Part shown: positions 14,701 to 29,700 of the stretch, piece by piece
Layout: each line of letters opens with the position of its first letter
How positions within the stretch are numbered: the first letter of the stretch is position 1
Assembly (NCBI GenBank): GCA_009792885.1
Contig: WMCF01000023.1
Coordinates: 10,934,013-10,998,012, forward strand
Reading direction: 5' to 3'
DNA: 64,000 bases
DNA from: Eremophila alpestris peregrina
Lineage: Eukaryota > Chordata > Aves > Passeriformes > Alaudidae
The notes under the pieces: model-generated
What the model was told of the DNA's origin: nothing
Databases searched by the model: none
What the model saw: only the letters and a program-made list of their open reading frames with translations
Translations under genes and position numbers: made by a program

Positions 14701-17700
14701 CCCAGTGAAGCAATAGCTGTCTAAAACTACGTCTGTATAGCTACATTTGTATCTGCTTGCAGTGCCAGCATATCTATGTTTCAGGTTTACCTAAGTGTGT
14801 AATATATGAACAGGGTTGTAATGGAAGTGTTGATGTGCTAGGCAGCCTGTTACTAAGAGGGGCTTAGGTTTTAAAGCTAGAGAGGGGAGAAATAAGGGAA
14901 CTTTACTCATTAGGAGTACAGAGGGGACACCAATGAAGAACAGAAAGCTCCTGTCTTTTCAATACCTTATTTTCTCTGATGTTACAATGGATATTGATCA
15001 AAAGAAGCAGTACCCTCCTATTCATGCTTCACACAATACAATGAGACAGGGCAGCTTCTAAAGAAACCATGAGTTCTCTCCTGTGCTAAAACAGATTTTC
15101 ATTAACTTTGTTTGAAACTGCCCTGGTGGACTAGAGGAATTTTAAATAACCACACAGATTTTGAAATCACACACAGCAGAAGTTTGTTGTATTCCAACTA
15201 TCAGCTTCTACCTGTGTGCATGGCCACAGTGTTTTGGGGGTTTTTCTGGCATTGTGTGTTCTGTTTATCTCTGGCAAAGTGAACAAGTGAGAGGAGACAA
15301 ACAGAGCAGGATTTAACACCCTCCTTTGTACTGCGTGACTTGTCAGGATGATTCTGCAACCCACATGAACATCCAGTAATCCACACTGCCACCCTTTTAC
15401 TGTCCCCACAGCCTGACCTTAACTTCTGGATGTTTTAGTGCCCATTTTCTCCTCGATGAACAGCTCCAGGCAGCTGTGTCATTAGCAGGCACAAGCCTGA
15501 AATGTGTGCACAGGCAAATTCCTACAGAATATCCATCAGCTGCAAGATCCAAAACGCAAGATGAGAAATGCCAAACTGATTTTCAAGTTTGCTTTCTATT
15601 TTGGGGTGGAAAGGACAAGCAGGAAAACATACTCCTAAAGGAGTTTCTGTATGTATATTTTGGGTAGCTTTGTAAAGGTAAATTTTTGAAAATTCTAGGA
15701 AAGTAAGATTTCCTAAATTCACAATAAAAAGCTCTTAGCAAAAGTGACATAAAGCACTGTCCCTGAGGAGATCTTTGACTACACAGTGTTTTTTAGCTTT
15801 TTTCTTTTAGCTAGATACCAAGTAAAACAGAATGAGTCACCTAAGGAAATCCCACCCCTCCTCTCTCCTGTATGAATCAGATGCTAATACCTTCTATTCA
15901 TCCAGGTCTTTGTCCCCCCAAAATAAACCATTGTGATTGTTTTATTATTACATACTGTGGGCCCCATAATACCAGATAGAGAAGAAAGAAGACCTGAACC
16001 ACACAGGCTCTTAGATCCAGCAGAACATCCCAAAAATCTAAAATGTAACTCACCTTCATCTGCAGAGCTCCATCTCAGCTGTTTGGGATCCATACAAAAT
16101 TTATGTAGCGATACTGAGAGACAATGTAGTCCAAATAGGAACTACAAAAAGGAGGGAGTTCACCCTCAGTTTCAACTACAACACCACAAACTGTGGTTTC
16201 TCACAACTGGAATAGTTTAAAAGCCACACACTCTTGGCAGATCTCATCATACTGCCCAAGTATCAGAGCCATTCTACAAGACTACAGACTTGTTATTGCA
16301 AATTTTCAGTTGTTGATACATCTCATGTATCCTACAGTAACTTACATCAAATTATTTATTTCAAAATTACTTCAAGGTAATCATGAAAGAACAATCTAGG
16401 TAGGCTTTTTAGATATTTTTCCTGTTTGTGACTAGGTTTTTAAGGAAAAAGAAGTGTTTTTCAGAAGCACTCAATTGCCACTAAGCTCTTAAAAAGCCCA
16501 CTACCTATATTTGAATACTAAGACTTATTAATGAGCATTAAACCTGAATAATTCATTACTAAACAGAAAATGTCACTTAAAGATTATAAAAACAAGTATT
16601 TAATGGCCTTAAAATTCTCCTAAGGTTAAATAAGATCAATGCACTTACATGCACAGGTCGTGCACACACAGACAGCTGCTTTCAGAAGCTGAGCTCAGAA
16701 ATGCTTTGCTTAGTAAATGTGTGGCTTTAAATGAAGTTATTTGAAAATGCAGTGGCCACTTCTCAAAGGCCAATAAAACTAAGAGGCCAGAGTACATGCA
16801 CCATGTTCTTGGCCATTAGTTACCATGGACATTCATTCAATTATCAGGTAATGATTGGTTCCAGCTTCTTATTCCATACAAAGTGAGTGCAAAGCACTTC
16901 TACCTTACTGAGGATTCCATCTGTTTGTCTGAGACCATGTCATATCCACTTTGCATAATTGCAGAAATTATGAAGTGCAAATTCTCACTCTTTGTGGCGT
17001 GCTTCACACCAATTCTCAACACTAAGAGCTTTGAGTTGCCAAAATTTCAACCAATCCCATCATCCTTTCACTACCTGCACACTAAGTCATATGATAACAC
17101 CCAAAATGAAATTGTAAATTTTTTGTCCCCCACTCAGATATCCCAGCTGGAAGAGGGTATAGGGAAGAACCCCCCAAACCCAGTCTTCCAGTCCATTCTC
17201 TTTTTACTGGATAACAGGCCTGATACAGAAGCACCATTATGAATAGTTGCTGCTACCCACAGCATGGGGGAGCCTCAAAGCTGAATTAAAGGCTGAGAGG
17301 CAAAAAAGGAGGTAAGGTAGTGTCTGGCCCAGTCTGTCATAGCAGCCACCAAACAACAGTGGTCTTGTGAGTTCCACATTTGGATCTTTCTTTATTAACA
17401 CTTATGAATATGGAGCTTGGAGGCAGTTTATGACAGAAGTTAAGAAACAGTGAATTTTCTCTTGGCTTTACTTTTGCTTGTTTTCAGCTTCAAATAGCGA
17501 CACAATTACAATGTGAACGATTTCAGTAGGGTTCAGGAGAAAGGGTTAACATATAACAAAGTAGAAACAGTCAAACAGCAGAGCAAGTGGCTTAGATGGT
17601 GCCAGCAGTTCCAGCTGCAAGTACTCAGAAGAACTAGAAAGACTGGGACACTTATGGCCAAGCTATTGTTCATTTAAGGAAATTTTTATCAGCTTTGTAC

Positions 17701-20700
17701 TCTAGTTTCACAACAGTTGTGAGAGCAGAGTTCTTTTCAATGCAATTAATCATCATTACCCTTGCAAGGGTTTTATTTGCTTTAAGAGAAAAGGAATAAG
17801 AAAAAAACAAACCCCCAAGGAATAGCTCAGAGCCAACAAGGTGCCCTTCCCATCTCACAAAACTATAGCTCCTCTTGCACAGTTGCTCTGGTGCTGGAGG
17901 ATACTGAAAACAGAACAAACACCACATTCACAGATTTCCTGCACACAAGCACATACTTATTAATGTATCTGACCTTGTTTATTACATTTGCTAAATAGAT
18001 GGGTAGCCATAAACTGCAGCAATCCAACCACAGAAACCAAAGGAAAAAAAAAAAGGAAAATTAGAGAAAGCAATGAATACCTTATCTCACCCACTCATGA
18101 CTTGAACAAAATCTATACCAGATCCACATTTTAAAGCCTTTTTTTTTTCTGAACATTTTTTAAAGATGGAAATTCTGTCAGATTGGGACAGTTACATTAT
18201 TTAAGTCCACAACAATCACTGTTCCCACTAGTAAAAGAGGATATGACACACACACACAAAAAAGAAAAACGTTGGGGGGAGAAATTCAATATAACAGCCC
18301 CTCTTTCCACAGGTGGCTTAAAGCCCCAGAACATAATGCTGAATGAGGAGTGAGTCATTTTCCAAACTCCTCCAGTCATGGAGTACTTAATACAACACAT
18401 CTGGACAGGACTAAGCAATGTGAATCACAGAACCATAGAATCATTTAAGTTGGAAAATAATTCTAAGATCATCAGGTCCAACGGTCAATCCAGCACCAAA
18501 CTAAAACATGTCCTCAAGGTGCGATATCCACAGGTTTTTGAATACTTCCAGGGATGGTGACTCCAGCACTTCCCTGGGCAACCTGTCCCAAGGAAGGAAC
18601 AGGCCCTTCCATGAGAGGAAGCCACAGCCAGAAGATCCAGGACAGACCAGCCTTACATCCCTTATCTTCCCCTCCTGCTGTGGGGAGACCACTCTGTGGG
18701 CTGCCCCACATGTAAGAGGAGCAGAACAGATGGGAAAATTCTTGATAGTTGTTTTCCTTCAGTTAAGCTCATTTTTGCTCATGAGCTAAATTTAACAAAA
18801 ATCCATTAAAATCCTACTCTTTCCAGGCCATCTGAATCTCCATTTGCCAATGTAATGTCACAGCTCAAAGGGAATTTCAAATGTTGAGCTCAGTTTCTTT
18901 GTCCCCGGTGCCAATCACTGATGTTTCTATTTTTCTATGAGTACCTTCAATCAATTTACTGTACAGCTGGAAGTTCCTAACAACAAGGAGAGGTAAAAGA
19001 GGTCTGGTGACTGAAGAAACAATTCAATTACTCAAAAGATGATGTTGGGAAGAATCTGTGACAAATCTTTGCATATGAACAACTCTCAACACTTGATAAT
19101 AACCTTTCAGAACAGAGCTTCAGCTCCTATTGGGCCCAACCTCCCCTTCAGCACCCAAACCACTGAATTTCTTCAAGACTTTTATCAAAACCACATAGAA
19201 GCAATTCCCAGCAGGGAACAGCATGAATAGGAGCACAGAATCACAAAGCAAACATACAGATACACACACTCTCTCACTTAACTTTTAAGTTTATAAATAA
19301 AGCCAAGGAATGATGCCAGCCCATGAAACCAAAGGAAATGCCAAAATCTTCTAGGTATTTACAGCTATCTAGAAGAAAACTTTAATATAATGATTGTGTA
19401 AGTTGAAACACCAGTGAGATTATGTGTGACAGGATGAGGAGACAGCTCTGAAGACAATACAGAAAAGGTGGCAATTTCCATATGAACCTAGAATCTTTCA
19501 TCCTGTTATTGCACACCAAATTTCCCACAGTTCCCAGTGTTCCTTCCTGAATTTTGGTCCCCAAGCTAGTGCATTTCTTTCTCTCCTCTTGCCATGCTCT
19601 ACACTTTATAATCAAATGCAGGAACTTCAAGATAGGCCCTGAAGCTTCAAAACTGACCTCCAAGGCAGGTGGACAAAGACTTCTCTTTTTTGAGCACTCA
19701 TTTCTTGAACGCAAGTTCTGCTTCAAAGATGTTAAGGGGTACCCATTGATTTGGAGGTTTGATTAAGCTGTTTTTTAGTATTTCACCTGTATTCCCAAAA
19801 CCCAGCATCCTTCCAATGAAACACAGCTACCTCATGGAGGGCTCCAGTTTCAAACTCTCAGCTGCTGTGTCTAAAAAGAGACAAGCATTAAAACAAAAAG
19901 AAACCTCATATTATACGTATTATATATATATATGTATATATATATTTGTGTGTGTGTATACAAATTAGTATTTGCTGTCCTAGGGAGCTGCTGAAAAATT
20001 CAAGGTAGAGGAAGTTTGCTTTGCAGAGGAAGGCTGCAGAGCCTGGATTCAAGAGCAAACTGGAAAGGACCTCTAGTGGGCTGAGGCAGTGCTGCTCGGG
20101 TGCCAGGCACGTCCTTCCCAATCACCTCCCTGCAGCTGCACAACATGCCAGCAAAGCCCTACAGCTTTACCTCGTGGCTGCCATCAGAAAAGGCACCTAC
20201 AAGTGCAACTGCAGCCTCTGTGAGAGACTGAAATGCTAAAGGTTAATGACTCCAACAAGATCACTAGAAATGTTCTCTTATTCTGCTCTCGGTGCTTGGA
20301 GGGACACGCTGTCATTTGCTTCAGAAAAAGCAGGAGATGGTTTCTATTTTACTCTGTAGGTCACTAACATGTCAGAGCCCTTCAGAGTGGTTTTGTGTGG
20401 CCTAAATGACATGTCATCAAGGGACATTCAAAGATGCACAAATTCAGATGCACATTTGGAATGAGGATTCAAAATACTATTCAGACTATGTCACAGCATT
20501 TTGTTCTTCCAAGACTTTTTAGCTGTGAGCAGTTTTGCACAGGCAGCAGAAACACAATTTTAACTGCGTTTCTGAAGTAACTTTCTGAGTGAAAGAGCTT
20601 AGAATTCTTTATCTGAACTTAAACAAAGCATAACTTCATGTGACACCATGTGACAAATAGATTAGGGAATGTATTCAGGAGAATATAGATAATAAACCAG

Positions 20701-23700
20701 GCCAGATTAAGGAAGGTTATTTATTAGGCATCCCAGTTAAAAAGAAAATACCTTGTTTTGAATGGAAGTTGATGATTCACCTCTAAGTCTTTAAAATACC
20801 TCTCTTGCTATATTTAGGTTTGCCTTCAAGTCAGACTGGTTCTATCATTCCCCAAAGTAGACTAATTTACATCTTCAACATTACAGTCCACAGCTTAGCT
20901 CTCTTTTAAATGACCTAAGCAATAACCTCTCTTCCAGCAGTTACCCTCAAAGTGTTTGCATTAACTTGAGAGGGACCACAAATTAAAGCTGACATTGTTA
21001 AGGAGAGCAATGCAAGACAGCTGCTCATTATTCAGAAACAATATCACCTACACTGCAGTGGTGCTCCTTGTGCCATTAAGCAGAGGGCTGGAGAGGAAGC
21101 AAACCTTGCACAGAGTGGTTGTCTGAAGAGAACAGCACTTGTACTTGGATTCCAAGGCCATAAGAATGCACCTGGTTCTGTCCTTCAGAATGGAACAGCA
21201 ACAGCACTGTCCTGTCATCAATGAAAAACATTCCTGAGAGCCATTTGACACAAGCATTCACACAGAAAACAGAAAATAAACCAGCAAGTTCATATCTCAT
21301 CATCAGAGATCTGATCAAAGAGCAACCAAGGCTTCTCAGCCTTCACCTGTTTGGAACAAGCTTTATTAACTAGGACCACCTCTAGTATCATAATAATATA
21401 ACTTACTTTGAAAGAGTACTGGTGATGCCATGAAGTCTAACTGTGTTTCCCTCCTCTGCAGGAAACAGCAGTCAAGGCAGGAAAAGAAAGCAATTGTCTG
21501 TCTTGAAAGGTTCTGTGAGTTATTTTACAGTAAAGGTGTGTACAATGGAAATAGCCCCAAAAGATACCTCTATAATAAAAAGAATAAGGAATTGAAGCTG
21601 ATGAGGATCAGGTAAAAGTAAGGATTAAAAACACAACATCTCATGAAAATATTCCTTAACACTTTTAAGTCAAGGAATTCATTTCTCAGGAATTAATGTC
21701 TTGGATCCAAACTGCTTTATGATATAAACAACAGCAAATGAAAAAAGAGTTTGATGCCTTTAGTTTTAGCTTTTATGTTTTCCAGATTCCATGCTGTTTG
21801 GGTGTAGTATTAAGCTTCATATTAAGTGCTAGTAGGTAGTAGGTAGACAAAACAAATCCTTTCCTGCCGAAAACCAAGGACAACCTTCTGGCCCAAAAGC
21901 ATCAACAACGATGGACTGAAGAGAAAAACAAGAAGGATGAGACTTCACAGCCTGGAGTTGTAATTGGACAATTAAACCCAATATGCAAATAGACCCAAGG
22001 GGACAGGGGGTGTGGCTGGGGTTCTCAGGGGGAGCACGGGTTTCTTTGGTGCAGCCGTCGGGGGCTGGTTGGGATGTCCCAGGGTATCCTGGGGGGCCTT
22101 TTAATAAATATTTGTTTTGTTCTCTAGTTCTGTCCAGTCTCTGTTTCAGGTCAGCCATTCCAAGGCAACAGAATCAAACGCTAAAAAGAAACCTCTGCTG
22201 AATGAGATAGAACACAGGATATGGAAGAGATGCAGGTATTAAAGTGATTTCAGGTGCAATTAAAATCCCTTGTAAAGAGAGAATGGGGAAGAAATTAAAA
22301 CAAGTTGTGCATTTTGCTTTATGTTACAGTACAAAATTTTGCCAGCAGCATGAAGGAAAAACAAAGCAAGTCTTAAAACAGGCCAGCTTACATAAGAGGG
22401 AAACACAGAAGACAAAAATATTTATGCAGTGTTCCTTTTTTCTGATAACAAACTTGATAACTTGCTTGGACTCACTTTAAAACCATCAAACCGCTGCCAC
22501 CATGAAACTGGCAACTGTTCCTCCAGATGGTTGCTTTTAACAACATCACTCTCTTTATTTTTCACTCTTCCATTAGTTAGTGCAGCCAAGCACTGCTCAC
22601 CTGGCAGATAAAGATCAAAATGTCACATTGAAATGGCAGAATTTGTGAATTTATGCATTGTGTGTCCAGTATTTATCCACCCCTGTGTCTTTTCAATGAG
22701 AAGAGTTTGTAGTTACTGTCCAGACAGCTGCAATAACAAGTTCTTTATTATTACTGCTCTGACCAGGATTAATGTTCTGGGAGAAAGAATTCCAACAGAA
22801 CTCTAAGTATTTGTAACAGCCTCTTAAAATTCAACTACTTACCGTGGAAAACACTGCATGAGAATTCAGATACCGTAACAGACTTTAGACCACTAAATTT
22901 TGCATTGTGGTAAGATTATTAATTAGAAAAAAACTTACTAATTCTTTCATGCAGCAAAATGCCTGTACACTGCAAAGTATGTTTCCAAAGTATGTTTTTA
23001 TCTTCACAATGAGCAGAGAAGCATTATATTACAATATCCCTTCCTTCCATTTTCCTGTGTCCAAAAATCATTCTATTTTGCCTCCTTTCCACTAACTGGG
23101 GAACTCCCCAGAGTAAAGCAAGCAGGAAATGTTTGTACCAGTATCTCTAAAGTCAAGTGCATGCAGCCTTGTGGATTCACAAGACAATCCACTGGAGGGC
23201 AGGATTAAAATTACATATAAATATTTTAATTTATTAATAAATTAACGGTTTTCATTATTTAAGTTAATAAAGTAATGTACTTTAAGTAGTGTTTATCTTG
23301 TCCTTTGTAAAATTTCTATTGTACATATTTTATAGTTTGCATATTACAGCATTATATTTCTATAATTTATAAATAAATAAATAAGTACAAATATATTGGG
23401 GGCTACATGCTCAAAAAAAAAAGCTTTAATGATCTATAACATTTGGGGATCACTGGTTTATGACTTCAGCACCAGGAAACTGAAGCAACATTTCCTCCTT
23501 TGCTAGAGGAATATAATAAATACTGGTGGAAAGACCTGCATGCAGGGGACAGTTCTCAAATGGACTGCATTTTTCAGTTACTCAGCTGCAAGTTTAATGC
23601 AGCAAATGATTTTCCAGAAAGAGTTAAGTGCTTCAGCTCACACTACATCTAGTAGCTGAACGGCCCTTGAAATTCCCATGGGATCCTGACTGGTGTCTGG

Positions 23701-26700
23701 AGGCTGCCAAAGGCCATTCAAAATCTTATTCCAGATGATTTAGGTTCAGGCCCATTGCTCTTCCAAGTGATTTAAAATCCTAAATACATAAAATAGGGTT
23801 TCAGCAATAACTTGTGCCACTGCATCACTTGGCCAGTTATCTAATGCAGATGTAGAAAGTCAGCCTATTTTTATATAAATTCCTTTTAAACATTCACCAG
23901 CAAAATACCCCTGCTAGTCACTTGACACACTTTTTGTTGTTGTATAAAAACACCTACTGAAATACTCCATGTCTGTAATACCCACAGACAAGTACCAAGT
24001 AAGTGAAACACTGAAGTTATGAAAACTCCGGGAAAATTTTATTTAGGGGGTATGCTGTATTAAGAAACACTGAAGGGAAGGAAAGCAAACCAAGTTGTCA
24101 AAACTCACTCTTTAAAAATCAGGTTATCCTGACTAATGGCTTCTTTCCACCATTTTTGTTCCAGTGAGGATGACACTGAGCATTTAATTCAAGGGCTACA
24201 TATTTTGAGACAAAGTCTTTTACTCCACCTGAAAAGTTTCGAAGCAGTTCACAGCATTCATTGCAGCTTTGAAATTTTCAATATAGCATCCTCTAAAAAT
24301 CAGAGTTCAGACATTTCTTACAAACAGCTAAGAAGGTTTTTTACACATTTCTTTCACATACTTTGATGTCAAACAATGAATGCTATGAAACAGAAAACAA
24401 GCAATTTGTTTCTCCAGTCACACATCACAGCTCTGGCTGCTCCTTTTCCTCTATGGAAGACTTCCACCCTCTTGTTAGCCTTACCTATGGCACCACACAC
24501 TGTGCAACAGGAGAAGCAAAGAACACAAACACCACAAAGTAGCTTCAGATGGCTCTCTTGCCTTTCCATCTCATCTACCTTGCCCTCCCCTGCCTTTGCA
24601 TTTCACACTCGGATGAGCTTCACCACATCAACCATCCCTTTACACATGAATATCACTGTTACATAACCTTCCTCTCATCTGCTCCTAGGTAAGAATCTAA
24701 CCCTACAGCCCTTCACACTGTCCTCATCCCAAAGATTCCCAGGAAAGTACAGCTTCAACCTGAAATGTGCTTTTTTTCATCTTCAGAAAATGCTCTTCAA
24801 GTGTAATGATGCCTCTTTTTACCTGTCTTTTCTGTCCAAATGTTTTCTGGTTTGAGCACAAACACACACATAAGCCAGCTTATTTTAGTTTACTGATTTT
24901 CTTCCGAATTCTTATTTTCTTTGCCCTTGATGCCCTACTAAAAGAGCAGCCAAAGGAGTTCTGTCCTCATCATTTTTCAAGAGACAACTGAACTTGGGTG
25001 AAACTGCAACACTGCCACTATGAGTGAGAAAGAACACTGCTTGCCTGAAACAAAGACAACTCACAATTTACTGTTTGGGTGCCATATGTTAGTCCTTTTT
25101 ATATATCCTACCTGTCTGTGCCACCAGGTGGGTCCAGCCACTCCAGACTGCTCCAATCTTTTCATGTGAAAAACACTGAGGGTCAATCTTCCTGGGCTCA
25201 GCAAGAAAGATGTCTCTGCTCACCAGCTGCCCGTGTTTGTTGCTGCCCCAGACATACAGGTGCCCTTCATCTACAACAAACAGAGAAGTAAAATCTGTTT
25301 AAAGGGATATAGATCTAATACCAGCAGATTCAGGCTCTGTCTCAGTTCAGCGCTGCTGAGGAAAGAACATTTCATTCAATTTGTGTTCTCACTGTATGCT
25401 TTTTCCTACCATTCTTCACCATTGTAACTGAGATATCAGAAATATTTGCAAGGGCAGCCTGTTTTCTGAGGGCTACACAGACTCCCTGAAGCAACAAGAG
25501 CTTTCAGGTCAAACTGCCTAGATGTTTATAGCAAAGACTAATCTTTAATAAAAAAATTAACCACAGTAGTCAGCTTCTCTGAGTAAAAGAAAATCAAAGC
25601 ATCTTGGAGACATTCACTGAGCAGTCCCTCTCTGTCCACCCTGTCCTTGCAGGCCAGCTATTATTTCCACTCCAAAGCTTTGATTACATCCAGTAAATAA
25701 CTTTCTGGACTGCAGCAAATAATTCAAAGCCTGGCTGGCTGCTCCTGCTCTGCTTTACAGTCTTCCAGCCTCTCTGCAAGACCTAGGCTCCCAGCTCTGC
25801 TCATACCAATTCTGCCTCCTTCAGCTTGAACAAATTCGGTGAATCCCCCACAGCAGGGACAGTCCAGTGCTCCTTGACTCACCTTGCACAGCCCCTTCCT
25901 GAAGGAACTGGACCTAAATACAGCTATGAACACACTACTAAAGCAGGCATCACCCATCACAAGGCAAAATTAAAATACCATCATGCCAGACAACACCTGA
26001 GAGACTTCTGTAAACACTCCTGTGTGTTCTCCACCCCTTTTCTAGAACAAGCATTTCTTCAAATGCACTCTTCAGGATTCCAACCACAGGGATAAATCTT
26101 TTTACAGAAACTCCCACAGCACTTTACATCAATGCAAGCTGCAGTTGCTCACAGCCTAACAACCAATGGACACCAGCACAGTGACTGCCCAGATGAGTCC
26201 TTCTGCAGACATCACATATCATTAGTTCCATCTTTTCAGGACAAAACCATTCCTCCCAGGTCCTAGGCCTCCACAGTAAAAAAAACCAAAAAATCCACAA
26301 AAAAACACTCAAAGAGAACAGGAGTTGTCAGGCCTCCCTGAAGTCTTTGCCAGCCTGCACAAGCTGGAAGTGTAAGAAATAAATCTTGCACACATGATCA
26401 TGTACATTATTGTGGGCCCAGAAAGACTGTAAGCCACACAAGTTCCAACGTGGAATTGTTTGGAGTACACATCAGCAACACTCAAGGCATCAGGATGTCT
26501 CAGGTCAGCACTGAACTCATTACAAGCACCATGGTAGAAGTAAATCTTTCAGAGGAAGAAGAAAAAAATAAAGCAGAACTTAGGCTACAGTATATTTAAT
26601 AATCTCAGTTTAATAAAAGCAACAGAAAGAGTAAGCCAGGAGAATCCCATTATGCTACTCCTGGTGAAAAATAGGCAAGGAATGGGAGTGGGGGGAGAAG

Positions 26701-29700
26701 CCAGTACTGACAGTCATCTGCAGGACTTCCCATGTTCCTCTTTAAAACAACACAACTGAAATGAAAAGGAAAAAAAGTCAAGCAATTGTTTCATTCAAAT
26801 ATTTGAACTCTCCTCTAAAATTGATAAATTCCTTCCCAGCATGAAGTACACACACCTTCTGGAGAGAAATAAAAAAAATGAAAAAAAAAAAAAAAGAGAC
26901 AGAAACTCAACAAAGAAAAACACTGTGGCCATTCATGTTCCACATTAACATGCACTGCCTCTGTCACCTCCTTTTACAGAAGGTCTATTTGCTTTGTCCT
27001 GGGTAAAGTCACATGCTCAACCCTCAACTCATTTCTTGAGTAGGTCTGAACAAAAACTTAGACACTGAGACTCAGCACCATATTCTCACCCCTGGAGGGT
27101 CCAGGCCAGTTTGGATACCAGCAGGCTCTACCATCCTTTGTTCCAAAAACCCTCATTCATGTTTATAACAACCCACACCAACAGTTGTGTCCCAAACCTG
27201 CCTGGCTGCAGGTATTTGATATCCCAACAGCAGGTGACTCATGGAACAGAGGCAGAGAAAACTGCACCACAGTGCAAGGCATTCCTAGGAAAAAGAGACC
27301 CATTTAAATATTACACCCTGCAGCAGTATCTTTATTATATCTAGCATCTTTAAAATGCAAAATATTTTAAGGAATAACTATCTTGCAGGATGAAGGGCAG
27401 CAACAGCATCACATTATAAAAGTCTTTGGCACTTACTTTGTCAATCTTGGTCCCCCTGCTGCCAAATAGACCACTCTCTTACATAAAAAGCAAAAGCATG
27501 AAAGAATAATCTGCTCACTGTCTAAATAGAGAGTGCCAATTATCTAAAGTAGATTTTATTTGTTCTTACAGTTTGTCTGCACTAATCTTGCATACACTTT
27601 GCATCTCTGAATTCAATACAATTTACATCTTGGAACATCTCCCCACACAACTAAATCTCTGTAGATCTGCATAAGCAAATACTCCAGTCCTCCTTTAATG
27701 ATGACAGAGGTACCAGATGGCTGCAAATTTGCTAAGAACTTGTTCCTGTGAAGTTTGGCAAAGACTTGTCTTCATAAGGTTCAATATATTTCACACACTT
27801 CAAAACTGTAAGATTACAGCATGAAAGCTATTCTGTTTCCCCTTCTCCCAGTCTGTCAAAATAAAAAGAAGTCTTTATTAGACTTTCATTACTGGATACT
27901 CAGTACTCCAGCATGGGAGCAGTGCCTAAGGATCAAAGAACAAATGGCAGATATTATGGAAGTGCCTAACCAATTAAAGCAACTTCCTGCTCTTCAAATC
28001 AGCTTTGTGCTCCTGCACCACAGATCTGCACACTGTCACAGTGGAGCCTGAGGCACCTCAGACAGCTCCTGGCCGTGTCACACCCCTGCCCTGCCCCAGG
28101 CAGAGGCATCAGCTCACACTGCTTTGGCCACCCTGCCTTTGCTGGGAAAAGCACCCAGCACACCCCTTTTCCATGGGCACAGGACTGCACTGGTTCCAGC
28201 AGTAACCAGTCACCCAAGAGGGCATCCTGCTGCAGCTCCAGAACCTCACAAATACTTCCACAGTTTCTAGCCATTAAGAGCCCAGGCCCTGAATTACATA
28301 AGGACTAAGGTCACACCTGATCCCAAGGATAACAAATAAAACTCAGAGAACTCAAAACATGAATGCAGCTCTTAAAACAAAAGGAAGTTCTCAGAGTGTA
28401 AAACTATTACAAAACAATTACCAGCACTAACTAGGCCCTGTGAAATTTCACCAGTTTTACCAAAACTGACAACATTTCAAAAGCAGAGAAAACTTTGAAG
28501 GATGAGATGAGAACTTTCACCTCTGTACCTGAGGCCTACCTGTGAGAGACACAGAATGATAGGAGCCTGCAGCAACTGTCTTCACCTTGACATCTCCCAG
28601 ACCTAGAAAAAATGTAGTCACATAAGACTTCTTCAGCAGGTGTCAATTCACACACAAACATGCATACAAGTGTCACAGGATGGTGATGATCTTACAACAA
28701 AAGGCTCTGCCTTTGGGCCACAGACACGGCAGGGCTCTCATTTTCCCCACAGATCATGATTTCCTATGACCATTCTTATCCAGGTACTCCACTATATGTT
28801 TACAATACCATGTGCCCTTATAAACAGGAAGATATATACCACTGCAAAATATATTTCTGCCCTATCCAGCCACACCAAGGAAGCAGATTCCTGAGTTACC
28901 TGCCACTTCACAGGGTTCCTTAGCTGTCAGGAACAGAGGGAGGGCTTTTCCTTGGCTCGCACGCTTTGCCCGAGATGCCATCCCAGCTCCCCACTGCAGC
29001 ACCAAACCACTGTCTTTTCAGAGCAAACACAAATTAAAGAGATTAAAACACATCAACCAACAAAAATCCCTTCACACCTTAATGAACAGTCATTCATTCA
29101 AGTCACTTCCACTGATTCAAATTATACTTCGGTGAAGTCAAAAAGCAGCAAACAACTGTAGCCTCGGTATAAAGGTAAGAAAACTAAGAAGATGGGAGAC
29201 TCAGTAACAGAAATCCCCTGGCTGCAGTACCTCAGGAATGGATAAAAAGTTCTTGTACTTTCTGTTCCCTTTCCCTCTCCTGATGCTAATTTGTGCAGTG
29301 CAGCACAGGCAATCTCAATGCCCACTACTCATACAAGCACCAGAGATCCCAGTATTCTTCCAAGCATCTCATGTGCACCTCCAGCTCCACTACCTGGAAT
29401 CCACACTGAAGTTCATGCAAAACTAAACCAAATACAAGAGCAGGTATAGTTTGTCCTCACTTTTAACACAACCATGCCAAAAGGAAGGGTTTCCTTTTCC
29501 ATTTCTACTGTTTCACCATGAACAAACTCAGAGTCTCTAATAACAGCAGGAGAAATATTTTGTTTCATTCTTGTGATTTTTCAGGTGTCAATTTCAATTG
29601 CATCATTTTAAAAGCCACCATTTAAGTGCAGTTCCATTTTGAAGCATCTTACACAAACTTAAATTACTCTGCATAACAGAACCAGTTCAAATCCTAAGAT

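Larger units (their letters stand above)
5776..25111 (-). other. SERGEF: SERGEF intron 8 (19.3 kb)
   Basis: The phases and residues of flanking exons 8 and 9 join directly, so no constitutive exon is expected here and none was recognised. The intron contains an A26 tract, a CR1 3' fragment at 18.42 kb, a probable LTR at about 21.85-22.17 kb, CA and TA/TG microsatellites and an A+T-rich block at 23.2-23.4 kb. Confidence 0.75.
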
